This document shows positions 17,163 through 25,415 of a stretch of DNA of 64,000 bases, one piece after another. Position 1 is the first letter of the stretch; each line of letters opens with the position of its first letter. This stretch comes from Candidatus Gracilibacteria bacterium (GTDB lineage Bacteria > Patescibacteriota > Gracilibacteria > UBA1369 > UBA12473). The stretch is taken from the NCBI GenBank assembly GCA_041658685.1, contig JBAZZS010000001.1, positions 539,576-603,575 of the forward strand, written 5' to 3'. A program made the position numbers and the translations under genes. The notes beneath the pieces are model-generated. The model did not search any database. It worked only from the letters and a program-made list of their open reading frames with translations, and was not told the DNA's origin.

Positions 17163-18236
17163 TCAGCACGCCCTAGCCAACATCTCCTCCTGATCCGCTT
17201 TTTTCAACGCCTCAACGATTTCGGCGATATTCCCATCCATAATACCCGGCAAATTGCTCCAACTCACTTTGATGCGGTGATCCGTGACCCGATCTTGAGG
17301 GAAATTATACGTGCGAATTTTTTCCGAACGATCCCCGGTTCCGATCTGGGAAAGACGGGCTTCGCCCAACTCTTTTTGACGTTTTTCCTGCTCCATGGCG
17401 TACAAACGCGAACGCAAAACTCCCATGGCCTTGGCTTTATTTTTCAACTGTGATTTTTCATCCTGACAGATCACCACCAACCCGCTGGGCAAATGCGTGA
17501 TGCGCACCGCCGAATCCGTAGTATTCACCGACTGCCCACCATGCCCTCCGGCGCGGAAAACATCAATCCTCAAGTCCTGATCTCGGATTTGAAGATCCAA
17601 TTCTTCCACCTCAGGCAAAACCGCCACGGTCGCAGTGGACGTGTGAATTCGCCCCTGAGCCTCAGTCACGGGCACGCGCTGAACCCGATGCACTCCACAT
17701 TCGTATTTAAGAAGCCCAAACGCCTGAGGCCCTTCCACTTTAAAAATAATTTCACGAACCCCTCCGCCCTCATTTTCACTTTTATCGATCAAATTGACCT
17801 TAAGATTCAACGATTCCGCATAACGAAAATACATACGCGACAACTCCTCGGCAAACAGCGCAGCCTCATCCCCACCTGCCCCGGCTCGAATCTCAAAAAT
17901 ACAATTTTTACTGTCATCCGGATCCACCGGTAAAAGTGCCACACGCGCCGCCTCAATGATCTGCCCCTGTTTCAATTTTGCAGCCGCAATTTCAGCTTCC
18001 AAAAACGCATGCGTTTCAGAATCCGTATCCTCTTGCATCATTTTTTCCGCTTCTGCCAACGTGTCTTCGTTTTGTTGAAGTTCGTGATACACCTTGGCGC
18101 GCGACTGAAGTTCAATACGACGACGCACCAATTTTTGATAAAGGGGTTGATTGGAAATCACAGCCAAATCCGACATCTTGGCTTCCACTTCAACGAGTTC
18201 ATCTGCAAATTTTTTAAGTTTTTCGAGAATTAACAT
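17163..18236 (-). CDS. prfA: Peptide chain release factor 1
   Basis: RF1 reads UAA and UAG and triggers release of the finished protein. The 357-residue product has the codon-reading tripeptide PVT (189-191; PxT class, hence RF1 and not RF2) and the catalytic GGQ (233-235) in GGHGGQSVNTTDSAVR. It is near standard length. Its own stop codon is TGA, which RF1 cannot read, so an RF2 is expected elsewhere. The methyltransferase that modifies the GGQ glutamine (prmC) lies just upstream on the same strand. Confidence 0.97.
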   Translation of the reverse strand: MLILEKLKKFADELVEVEAKMSDLAVISNQPLYQKLVRRRIELQSRAKVYHELQQNEDTLAEAEKMMQEDTDSETHAFLEAEIAAAKLKQGQIIEAARVALLPVDPDDSKNCIFEIRAGAGGDEAALFAEELSRMYFRYAESLNLKVNLIDKSENEGGGVREIIFKVEGPQAFGLLKYECGVHRVQRVPVTEAQGRIHTSTATVAVLPEVEELDLQIRDQDLRIDVFRAGGHGGQSVNTTDSAVRITHLPSGLVVICQDEKSQLKNKAKAMGVLRSRLYAMEQEKRQKELGEARLSQIGTGDRSEKIRTYNFPQDRVTDHRIKVSWSNLPGIMDGNIAEIVEALKKADQEEMLARAC

Positions 18237-18265
18237 AAGAAAACAATAAAAATATTTAAAGGCTT

Positions 18266-18403
18266 ATGTCGTGGTGAGCTTGTCGAACCACACATTCATC
18301 AGACACGTAGCGCAGCGGAGTGTCATATCCCGCATTTTCAAAGCTTCTTCTTGAGGTCATGGGAATGAAATGCAGGGAATCGGACACTTACTTCGTTCGT
18401 GTC
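18266..18403. repeat. Cluster of three palindromic repeats between prfA and prmC
   Basis: From left: a short copy of the GTCGTGGTGAGC...CGAACCACACATTCAT family (18269-18300); GACAC (18302) to GTGTC (18324); and GGACACTTAC...GTGTC (18382-18403). Between the last two, CCCGCATTT and AAATGCAGGG form a longer stem, so the whole block may fold as one structure. It fills the 180-base gap. Confidence 0.7.
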
Positions 18404-18415
18404 TGTTCGAGAACC

Positions 18416-19312
18416 TCAGGGTGACTTTGGCAACTCTACAATAAAATATCGATCCAAACCAGCCAAATCCGTATGAAATTCAATTTGAACTGAGGGATCG
18501 GGAAAATAATGCCGTAACTCCTGCTCTAGTGCGGCTTTTTGCAAAGAACCAAATTCGCCTAAAATCCATCGGGGGCACCAAGCTTTCACCCCCTTTCCCC
18601 CCACTTGTTTCGCGTTGCCTGAACAACTAATTTGCTCAAACAATCGCCGATACAAATCCAACCCATCCGAACTTGCAAAAAGGGCAACATGAGGCTCGAA
18701 TTTCTTCACGGATTTTTCAACAAAATTAAATTTTTCAGTGCCAATATACGGCAAATTCGCCACAATCACATCAGGTCTCAAAGCCTCCCTAGGAAAGCTT
18801 TCCAAAAGATCGGAAATAAAAAAAGAAACTCGCTTAGAAAGCCCCAATCGCTCCGCATTTTCACGGGCCACCTCAATGGCTTCGGGAGAAACATCACTCG
18901 CAAACACTTGCGCCTGAGGAAGCGTATGTGCCAACGCCAACGCAATCGCCCCACACCCGGTTCCAACATCCAAAATTCGCGGCTCCGTCAACCCTGAATC
19001 CTGCACTCGCGCCAAAACCGCCTCCACCAAATGCTCGGTCTCAGGCCGTGGGACCAAAACGCGCGAATCCACTTTAAATTTCAACCCAAAAAATTCCTTT
19101 TCGCCGATCAAATAAGCGACAGACTCCCCTTTTCCAAATCGAGACCACAAATGCGCCAAACGATCGGACTCTTGAGAAGAAAACTCATATTCCGGATGCG
19201 AAAAAACCCATTCCTTGCTCTTGTCCAGGACATAGCCGACAATCAATTCCGCAGCCAAACGATCAGAAGGGGTTGTAGAAGCCAAAAAAGAGCCGAGGGT
19301 GGGATCATTCAT
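18416..19312 (-). CDS. prmC: Release factor glutamine methyltransferase PrmC (HemK)
   Basis: PrmC methylates the Gln of the GGQ motif in release factors, using S-adenosylmethionine. From the ATG at 19312 (MNDPTLGSFL) the product has about 298 residues, with the N-terminal helical substrate domain, the SAM site LDVGTGCGAIALALA and the active-site NLPY in ANLPYIGTE (a variant of NPPY). A longer in-frame start exists at 19504, but the extra 64 residues are translated from the inverted repeat at 19371-19481 and were rejected. The gene precedes prfA, its substrate, on the same strand. Confidence 0.93.
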   Translation of the reverse strand: MNDPTLGSFLASTTPSDRLAAELIVGYVLDKSKEWVFSHPEYEFSSQESDRLAHLWSRFGKGESVAYLIGEKEFFGLKFKVDSRVLVPRPETEHLVEAVLARVQDSGLTEPRILDVGTGCGAIALALAHTLPQAQVFASDVSPEAIEVARENAERLGLSKRVSFFISDLLESFPREALRPDVIVANLPYIGTEKFNFVEKSVKKFEPHVALFASSDGLDLYRRLFEQISCSGNAKQVGGKGVKAWCPRWILGEFGSLQKAALEQELRHYFPDPSVQIEFHTDLAGLDRYFIVELPKSP

Positions 19313-19370
19313 ATTAATAAAAAATCTTGTAATAAGGGAGGTGCGGGGATTTTTGAGGATATTTCTCCGA

Positions 19371-19481
19371 GCAAGAGGGAAAGGGAAATTTTTGTGAAAA
19401 TTTTTAAGGAAGAGGACACGAGAATCATGATCCGAGTGTCCGACTCCCATTTGAACAAAAATTCTTCCTTCCCGATTGCTT
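19371..19481. repeat. Long inverted-repeat element, copy A3 (reverse orientation)
   Basis: Arms GCAAGAGGGAAAGGGAA and TTCTTCCTTCCCGATTGC flank inner arms GGACAC/GTGTCC around GAGAATCATGATCCGA (19420-19435). That core is the reverse complement of the core in copies A2 and A4. It sits between prmC and rpsU. Confidence 0.8.
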
Positions 19482-19529
19482 TTCAAAATGCGGGGATCGG
19501 ACACGCCGCCCTTAAATGAGATTTCAATA

Positions 19530-19562
19530 AAAGAGGCCGCCTTATCGACGACCTCTTTTTTG
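19530..19562 (-). terminator. Terminator downstream of rpsU
   Basis: AAAGAGG and CCTCTTT arms (19530-19536 and 19552-19558) form a stem with A/T runs on both sides, so it can act in both directions. It lies six bases beyond the rpsU stop. Confidence 0.7.
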
Positions 19563-19567
19563 TGTTC

Positions 19568-19771
19568 CTAATAGAACTTCATTTTTTCACGTTTCGCTCG
19601 GTAGAATTCACGTTTCAACGCCGCCTGACGTTGCAACCGCCTGGTCAACGGTTTCTTGCGATAACGTCGTTCCCTCAAGACACGCACAACACGAGAACGT
19701 TGGACCGCATGGTCAAAACGAGATAAAAACCGATCGAATGATTCCTTAGTGTTTTTCCAAACAGAAATCAT
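19568..19771 (-). CDS. rpsU: Ribosomal protein bS21
   Basis: The 67-residue, strongly basic product matches bS21 of the small subunit: an N-terminal ESFDRFLSRFDHAV helix, a Val-Leu-Arg-Glu stretch (VVRVLRERRYRKKP) and a C-terminal Arg/Lys helix ending KREKMKFY. bS21 helps mRNA binding at the platform near the anti-Shine-Dalgarno. This is the only gene in the window with a textbook Shine-Dalgarno (AAAGGAGG, six bases before the ATG) and one of the best promoters. Confidence 0.88.
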   Translation of the reverse strand: MISVWKNTKESFDRFLSRFDHAVQRSRVVRVLRERRYRKKPLTRRLQRQAALKREFYRAKREKMKFY

Positions 19772-19777
19772 ATAAAA

Positions 19778-19785
19778 CCTCCTTT
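19778..19785 (-). promoter_or_regulatory. Strong Shine-Dalgarno of rpsU
   Basis: On the minus strand AAAGGAGG is followed by TTTTAT and the ATG at 19771. It is the only clear Shine-Dalgarno of this strength I found in the window. Confidence 0.8.
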
Positions 19786-19813
19786 AAGGTCTGAATAAAA
19801 AAATAACGTCCGG

Positions 19814-19842
19814 AGTATAAGGAGCAATCGGGACGAAGTCAA
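19814..19842 (-). promoter_or_regulatory. rpsU promoter
   Basis: On the minus strand TTGACT (19837-19842) and TATACT (19814-19819) are separated by 17 bases, giving a predicted leader of about 35 bases that contains the Shine-Dalgarno. Confidence 0.7.
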
Positions 19843-19865
19843 ACTTTTTCAACCCAATAAAAGCC

Positions 19866-19922
19866 AAAAAAGTGTGCGCGTGCACACTTTTTGCCTCAAA
19901 TAATGGCTTATTTAAGCCATTT
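19866..19922. repeat. Double-hairpin repeat, copy C1
   Basis: GTGTGCGCGTGCACAC (19872-19887), flanked by A and T runs, is followed by GCCTCAAAT and the second hairpin AATGGCTTATTTAAGCCATT (19903-19922). The same two-part element is at 59761-59815 and, inside a gene, at 51831-51893. Confidence 0.75.
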
Positions 19923-19990
19923 TAATACTTAAAAAACCATAAGGAAATACAGGGAAATATATCGATTTACTTCTCTTTGTTGCAGGACTT

Positions 19991-20254
19991 TTATTTTCTT
20001 TTCCCCAGCGTCCGGGTCACAAACCCATACACATCCTCTGAAATGGCATACACACGCCCATCTTGGACCGCCAAAACGCCGCCCAAGATGTCTTCGGCGT
20101 CTTCTACTTCGAACACCCAAAAATCCCCAAACGAAGGGCTAAAACGAAATTGTTGAGGCGAATCCGTGGATTGCAAACGCTCGATTTTCCGCAAGAAATT
20201 CGACAAAACGCCCATATCAATCCAAGTGTCATTTTGAGACGAAGCGCGTGGCAT
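19991..20254 (-). CDS. Small hypothetical protein
   Basis: The 87-residue product (ATG at 20254; a TTG two codons upstream is less likely) has no signal peptide. It contains strands such as FGDFWVFEVEDAEDILGGVLAVQDGRVYAI, suggesting a small mixed alpha/beta cytoplasmic protein. I do not recognise it. It lies alone between rpsU and gyrB. Confidence 0.6.
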   Translation of the reverse strand: MPRASSQNDTWIDMGVLSNFLRKIERLQSTDSPQQFRFSPSFGDFWVFEVEDAEDILGGVLAVQDGRVYAISEDVYGFVTRTLGKRK

Positions 20255-20455
20255 ATTCAAAAAGATTTTATTTTTGTTATCTATCTATTTTACAGGAGAA
20301 AAATGAGCAAGTCAATCTGTTCCAATAAGATCCCTGACCTAAGACGAAACGTGCCTTTCCCGGTACGCACGGCTCAACAAAACGAATTAAAATAAAACTG
20401 AATATCAGCCCTCGCTGAAAAATTGAATAACTGTCCATATTCAACCGCTACTCAA

Positions 20456-20478
20456 GGACACTCGCTTCCGCTCGTGTC
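20456..20478. repeat. REP-like palindrome touching the gyrB stop codon
   Basis: GGACAC (20456-20461) and GTGTC (20474-20478) flank TCGCTTCCGCTC. Its last base is also the first plus-strand base of the gyrB stop (20478-20480). Confidence 0.7.
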
Positions 20479-22418
20479 TAGATATCCAAATTCCTCACAC
20501 TCTTAGCATGGGTCTGAATGAATTTTTTGCGAGGCAATACATCCGAGCCCATCAAAGTTTCAAAAACCTTATTGGCACGTTCGGCATCCTCTACATTCAC
20601 TCTCAACATGATCCGAGTCTCCGGATTCATAGTGGTCTCCCACAATTGTTCCGGATTCATTTCTCCCAAACCTTTATAACGTTGAATATTGATCTTCATC
20701 TCTTTATCAAACGTCTTAATAATCTCTTCTTTTTGCTCCTCGTGATACGCATATTCCATCTTCTTGCCTTGAGACAACTTAAACAAAGGCGGTTGCGCGA
20801 TATAAATATGCCCATGCTCGATCAACGGATAAAAATAACGATAAAATAAAGTTAAAAGAAGCGTTCGGATATGAGCTCCGTCCACGTCCGCATCGGTCAT
20901 GATCACAATTTTATGATAACGCAATTTGGTGAGATCAAAAAACTCACCAATCCCCACTCCAATCGCGATGATCAAAGATTTAATTTCATTATTTCCCAAA
21001 ATACGATCCATGCGGGAATGTTCCACGTTTAAAATTTTTCCACGAAGGGGAAGAATGGCTTGTATTTCACGATTTCGACCCTGCTTGGCCGAACCGCCGG
21101 CCGAATCTCCCTCAACGATGTAAAGCTCGGACTCCTCGGGCTCTCGAGAAGAACAATCCGCCAATTTCCCGGGCAAAGTCATGCCCTCCAGCGCCCCCTT
21201 GCGAATCACGGTGTCGCGCGCCGCACGAGCGGCCAAACGAGCGCGAGCCGCCAACGAACATTTGGCAAAAATTTCCTTAGCTCCGGTCGGATTTTCCTCT
21301 AAATATTCCTGTAAAAAGTCTCCAAACACGCTCTCCACTGCGGTACGAATCTCGGGATTCCCGAGTTTACTCTTGGTTTGCCCTTCAAATTGAGGATCCG
21401 GCAATTTTACGGAAATCACGACGGTCAACCCTTCCCACACATCTTCGGATAAAAGATTGAGATCTTTCTCTTTTAAAAATGCATTGTTGCGAGCGTATTG
21501 ATTGATCACGCGGGTCAAAGCAGATTTGAATCCGGTGAGATGCATTCCGCCTTCCGGCGTATGGATGGTATTGGCAAATGTAAAAATATGTTCCTGAAAT
21601 CCTTGGGTGTATTGCATGGCAACCTCAATGCTGCCTTCATTCGGGCTTTTTTCAACATAAATCACTTCCCCAATCGTTTCCTTCCCTTTATTCAAATGGC
21701 GAACATAAGACTTAATCCCTCCTTCAAAATGGAAACGATAACGATTGAGCTCTTCTCCGCGTTCATCGATTAAGGAAATCGTCACTCCTTTGGTGAGGTA
21801 AGCTTGTTGGCGCAATCGATTCAAGATCGTTTGAAAATTGTATTCCGTCGTGGTTTCAAAAACCGCGGGATCGGCCCAAAATGTAATCTTAGTTCCGTTA
21901 TGAGTGGACGTCCCCGTCACTTTCACGTCCGCCTTGGCCACCCCATGGTCGTAACTCTGATAATACGTTTTATTATCGCGATAAACCTCGGCATCCAATC
22001 GGACCGAAAGGGCATTCACAACCGAGACTCCGACTCCATGAAGACCTCCTGAAACTTTATATCCGCCACCCCCAAATTTTCCTCCGGCGTGAAGCACGGT
22101 GAGAACGGTTTCGAGCGCGGATTTGCCGGTCTTAGAATGTTTATCCACCGGGATCCCACGACCATCATCATAAACACTAATAGAATTGTCCTTATGAATG
22201 GTCACAATAATATTTTTACAATAACCGGCCATCGCCTCATCAATCGCATTATCGACCACTTCCCAAACCAAATGATGGAGCCCGGTCACATCCGTAGATC
22301 CAATGTACATTCCCGGACGACGACGAACGGCTTCCAATCCTTCCAAAACCTGAATTTGATCAGCGGAATAAGAAGAAGTAGTCGCGGTAGAAGAAGAAGT
22401 TGAAGGAGAAGAATTCAT
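20478..22418 (-). CDS. gyrB: DNA gyrase subunit B
   Basis: GyrB is the ATPase half of gyrase, which introduces negative supercoils. The 646-residue product has the GHKL ATPase site (VWEVVDNAIDEAMAGY, GRGIPVDKHSKTGKSA, SGGLHGVGVSVVNALS), the transducer, the TOPRIM motifs EGDSAGGSAKQGRNR and MTDADVDGAHIRTLLL, and the C-terminal RYKGLGEMNPEQLWETTM. Length is typical of the short GyrB form. gyrA lies 9 kb away on the other strand and shares a 14-base promoter element (see findings). The N-terminus has a Ser/Thr-rich stretch of about 18 residues. Confidence 0.97.
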   Translation of the reverse strand: MNSSPSTSSSTATTSSYSADQIQVLEGLEAVRRRPGMYIGSTDVTGLHHLVWEVVDNAIDEAMAGYCKNIIVTIHKDNSISVYDDGRGIPVDKHSKTGKSALETVLTVLHAGGKFGGGGYKVSGGLHGVGVSVVNALSVRLDAEVYRDNKTYYQSYDHGVAKADVKVTGTSTHNGTKITFWADPAVFETTTEYNFQTILNRLRQQAYLTKGVTISLIDERGEELNRYRFHFEGGIKSYVRHLNKGKETIGEVIYVEKSPNEGSIEVAMQYTQGFQEHIFTFANTIHTPEGGMHLTGFKSALTRVINQYARNNAFLKEKDLNLLSEDVWEGLTVVISVKLPDPQFEGQTKSKLGNPEIRTAVESVFGDFLQEYLEENPTGAKEIFAKCSLAARARLAARAARDTVIRKGALEGMTLPGKLADCSSREPEESELYIVEGDSAGGSAKQGRNREIQAILPLRGKILNVEHSRMDRILGNNEIKSLIIAIGVGIGEFFDLTKLRYHKIVIMTDADVDGAHIRTLLLTLFYRYFYPLIEHGHIYIAQPPLFKLSQGKKMEYAYHEEQKEEIIKTFDKEMKINIQRYKGLGEMNPEQLWETTMNPETRIMLRVNVEDAERANKVFETLMGSDVLPRKKFIQTHAKSVRNLDI

Positions 22419-22458
22419 AAAAAAAGTTCAATAAAAAAGTCCTGAAATTGCCGGGGGC

Positions 22459-22494
22459 AACTTTAGCACAAACAAAGATTGCGACGCAATCTTT
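22459..22494 (-). promoter_or_regulatory. gyrB promoter with overlapping palindrome
   Basis: On the minus strand TTTGTGCTAAAGTT (22459-22472) contains an extended -10 (TGC TAAAGT). Just upstream is the 21-base palindrome with arms AAAGATTGCG and CGCAATCTTT (22474-22494), covering the expected -35. The leader then contains a small hairpin TTGCC/GGCAA. Confidence 0.55.
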
Positions 22495-22533
22495 CTCGCA
22501 TTCCACATTTTCCATTCCCCAATTTAAAATTTT

Positions 22534-25035
22534 TTAATTCCCTGCATACGCTTCCTCTACCGCATTTTTTAACTCGTCAATCGACGAAACCAAAACCTCA
22601 AAAGTTTCGCCATTCACTTCTCCGGTCACACCAGAAATAGAATTGTCATCCCCATCATATGAAAACGTAACCAAAACCGTTTCATTCTTTGCACTCATCG
22701 GCACCGTAACCTTAAATTGATTTTCATCCAAATTCACAATCGTGATTGAAGCTTCGGCAAAATCCATACCGGTTTGCGTTTCAAGGCTGCTTCGCACCAA
22801 TCGCACCGCCAATTCCTCCACCGGAGAAAGAGAAATATCCATAACCCCCGTGGGCTCTGTCGCGAAATCGTCCCCAACCTCTTCCCCCGTCTCCCCCATG
22901 GTTGAAATCGCATTCACCACAAGATCCAATTTAAGCCCGGTTGAGAACGTTTCTCCTTGTACACTCAAATCGTAAACAATATCCGTTTCTCGATCATAAT
23001 TCCCCTCAAAATCAATTTCTCCCACTTTCCCTCCTTCAATCTTAAACAATCGATAATCCGTGTCTCCCATCGGCATCAACGCCGTATACTTCACCCCAGC
23101 CTGATTGAATCGTTTTTGAGCCGCAGTCAACGCCTCATCCAGAGTCATGGCCGGTGCTTCATTGGACGTACTTGCATCCGCCAATCCCTGGATATAACTC
23201 GCGAGAGCATCCATATCCGTTTCTTTTTGAAGATAAGCCGCAAATTTTTCTTCCAACGTGCCCTCTCCCAACTTGTAATCCGGCGAATCCAAAAATCGAA
23301 ACATAGCATCCATTTCAATCAATTTTTCCGAAAAATACTGATTCACCGCCGCAATCTGCGTAATCCCGTTCAATAAAGTTTGAGCATCTTCCAATAACAA
23401 ATCCGCGAGCGCAACCCCGGTATCCACCCCGATCGTGCCGGCATCAATGTAAGAAACCAATTTGGAAAGCATTCGAATCTTATCTTGAACAAACGCCTGT
23501 CGTTCCTCATTTAAATCGTATTCCTCGGCCGTGAGCGTCAAAATTCGATCTTCCAACTCACTCAAAACCGTATACAAATCCGCATCATAAAACGTGGGCT
23601 CGCGAACCAATAAATTTTGTAAAACTTGCCGCTCTTCGGTCAAAAACTGAACCTGATCTCGCAAATCCGTTCCCGCGCTTTCCATCAAACTTTTCCACTC
23701 GGTGTTGTACGCGTACAACGCTTCTTTGGCATTCCTCAAATCCCCGTCATCCAAAAGATCGTACACTTCATTCAACCGATCTCTTAAAAAATGCAACGAA
23801 AAATCCAATTTTTGCGAAACATCGGTGATCACCCCCAACTGCAACTCACGAAACAATTCTTTCACCGGATAAAAATCACTTCCAAAATTAACAGTATGGA
23901 ACACTTGATCCAATATATAAAACTCGGAAAATTGAGTCACATCCATTGAAAACCCCTGGAATCGTTGAAGTCGTTCCACCGCACCCACCGGATCCCCGGC
24001 CAAAATCAAATACAGCGATTGATACAGCACCTCCAGTTTTTCACGATCTTGGACTTCTTTTAAATGAGTTTTATCCAACGTAAACGCATCGCGAATCTTG
24101 AGGTACGCGTCATGCCATCGATACCCAAACGTATCCGGACTGGCTCCGGCCTCGCCTTCCCGTCGTAAAAAAGATACAAAATTCGTGTACGCCTTGGCCA
24201 AACGATCGCGATCCGCGACAAGCTGAAGGGTCCACTCGTCTTCAAAATCGGTTTCCGCCACATAAATAAAAGGAAATTCCTTGGTGAGTTTGGTGTAGCG
24301 AAGTTGAGCCAATACCGGCTGAATCCCGGATTCGCTAATGGAAACTTGATGCAACTCGGTGAGAAGATAATCGTTCAAAACCGCAGGAGCGATGGCTCCG
24401 GTGAAATCCTCAGGCGCGTCTTCCAAAAAGGAAACGCGTGTCTCATGATAAGCGGACAAAATAAACGCCTCCCCTTCTGCGTAACGAATGTAGGTTGACG
24501 CTTCTTCCGGCTCAATGCGAAGACGATCGGTTTCAATCGCAAGATTTGAAGTTCCTTGAAGAGTGGAAATCCAAACCGAACCCGTCTTCAAACGAAAAAG
24601 AAACTCCATGGGATAAACCGACGTATCCACGGATTCAACAATCACTTCCGTATTGGGAAAAAATCGAATCAAATCCGTAGAACGAAAATAAATCACAAAT
24701 TCACTCTGATCTCCGGTCCGAAACATCATGCCTGAGGACAAAATAGTAGGATCCTCAAACGGCAGCCAAGCCGATGAATCGATGACCTGATCCGTAATCA
24801 AATCCACCGCAGGAACAACCATTTCCACCGTGCCTTCCGGCACATAAGAAACAAGCGAAACATCCTCTTCATATGAGGTTGGAGAACTCCCTTCCCACAC
24901 CCCGGAAAATACAAACGCCGCCCCTGCGAGCACCACCAAAAAAATCACCAGCGGAAGCCTCAATTTGAACGAAAACAATGACGATGTGGGCGCAGGATTG
25001 TCCAAGGGAGGGGAAATAAGGTTATTTCTATTCAT
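22534..25035 (-). CDS. FecR-domain membrane protein
   Basis: The 833-residue product has one membrane segment near residues 28-48 (LVIFLVVLAGAAFVFSGVW) and a large outer part. Residues about 100-200 resemble a FecR domain (FRTGDQSEFVIYF, FRLKTGSVWIST, YAEGEAFILSAYHETRVSFL). The centre is long and helical (about 250-600), and the C-terminal 250 residues are beta-rich. FecR-like proteins of this sort are common in CPR genomes with unknown role. Here it is divergent from an SLH-bearing protease. TATAAT lies only two bases before the ATG, so the true start may be slightly downstream. Confidence 0.75.
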   Translation of the reverse strand: MNRNNLISPPLDNPAPTSSLFSFKLRLPLVIFLVVLAGAAFVFSGVWEGSSPTSYEEDVSLVSYVPEGTVEMVVPAVDLITDQVIDSSAWLPFEDPTILSSGMMFRTGDQSEFVIYFRSTDLIRFFPNTEVIVESVDTSVYPMEFLFRLKTGSVWISTLQGTSNLAIETDRLRIEPEEASTYIRYAEGEAFILSAYHETRVSFLEDAPEDFTGAIAPAVLNDYLLTELHQVSISESGIQPVLAQLRYTKLTKEFPFIYVAETDFEDEWTLQLVADRDRLAKAYTNFVSFLRREGEAGASPDTFGYRWHDAYLKIRDAFTLDKTHLKEVQDREKLEVLYQSLYLILAGDPVGAVERLQRFQGFSMDVTQFSEFYILDQVFHTVNFGSDFYPVKELFRELQLGVITDVSQKLDFSLHFLRDRLNEVYDLLDDGDLRNAKEALYAYNTEWKSLMESAGTDLRDQVQFLTEERQVLQNLLVREPTFYDADLYTVLSELEDRILTLTAEEYDLNEERQAFVQDKIRMLSKLVSYIDAGTIGVDTGVALADLLLEDAQTLLNGITQIAAVNQYFSEKLIEMDAMFRFLDSPDYKLGEGTLEEKFAAYLQKETDMDALASYIQGLADASTSNEAPAMTLDEALTAAQKRFNQAGVKYTALMPMGDTDYRLFKIEGGKVGEIDFEGNYDRETDIVYDLSVQGETFSTGLKLDLVVNAISTMGETGEEVGDDFATEPTGVMDISLSPVEELAVRLVRSSLETQTGMDFAEASITIVNLDENQFKVTVPMSAKNETVLVTFSYDGDDNSISGVTGEVNGETFEVLVSSIDELKNAVEEAYAGN

Positions 25036-25415
25036 ATATTATACAGGTTTTAAGGTTAAAAGGAAAGAGAAAGGGAAAGCAACTGGAATTCGCTTAGAGG
25101 CAACTCGCGGAACTCTCATGGGCTTGGTGCGGCGCTATAATTTTTCTTAGCGCCGCCCATGAGAGCGAGCGCGTAGACATTTTCTGATCGCTGGAATCAA
25201 AAAAATGTCGGTGCCGAAAAGCGGATTCCGGCTACGAATCTTGATTTAAAATGACAAACTCAGTAAGCAGTTACAAAAGAAAAACGAATTGTCACTCGAC
25301 ATTCGTTATTATTTTTCTATTGTTTTCGCTTTCTCTTGCGCTACAATGGCCACGCTTCAAAAAATGGCTTAAGGACCCCACTTTTAAGCCTTTCTCATTC
25401 TTTAATCCTAACCCA
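25036..25415. promoter_or_regulatory. Intergenic region with a large imperfect hairpin and the S41 protease promoter
   Basis: A perfect 18-base-pair stem with a 7-base bulge on the left arm is formed by 25113-25137 and 25148-25165, around a 10-base loop. TATAAT (25136-25141) overlaps its top. Farther on, TTGTTT (25320-25325) and TACAAT (25342-25347), 16 bases apart, make a good promoter for the protease at 25416. The in-frame extension of that gene up to 25251 is therefore probably not translated. Confidence 0.55.

Noticed and set aside
19313..19504. N-terminal extension of PrmC
   Set aside because: The extra codons translate the inverted repeat A3 and do not match the family; the ATG at 19312 does.
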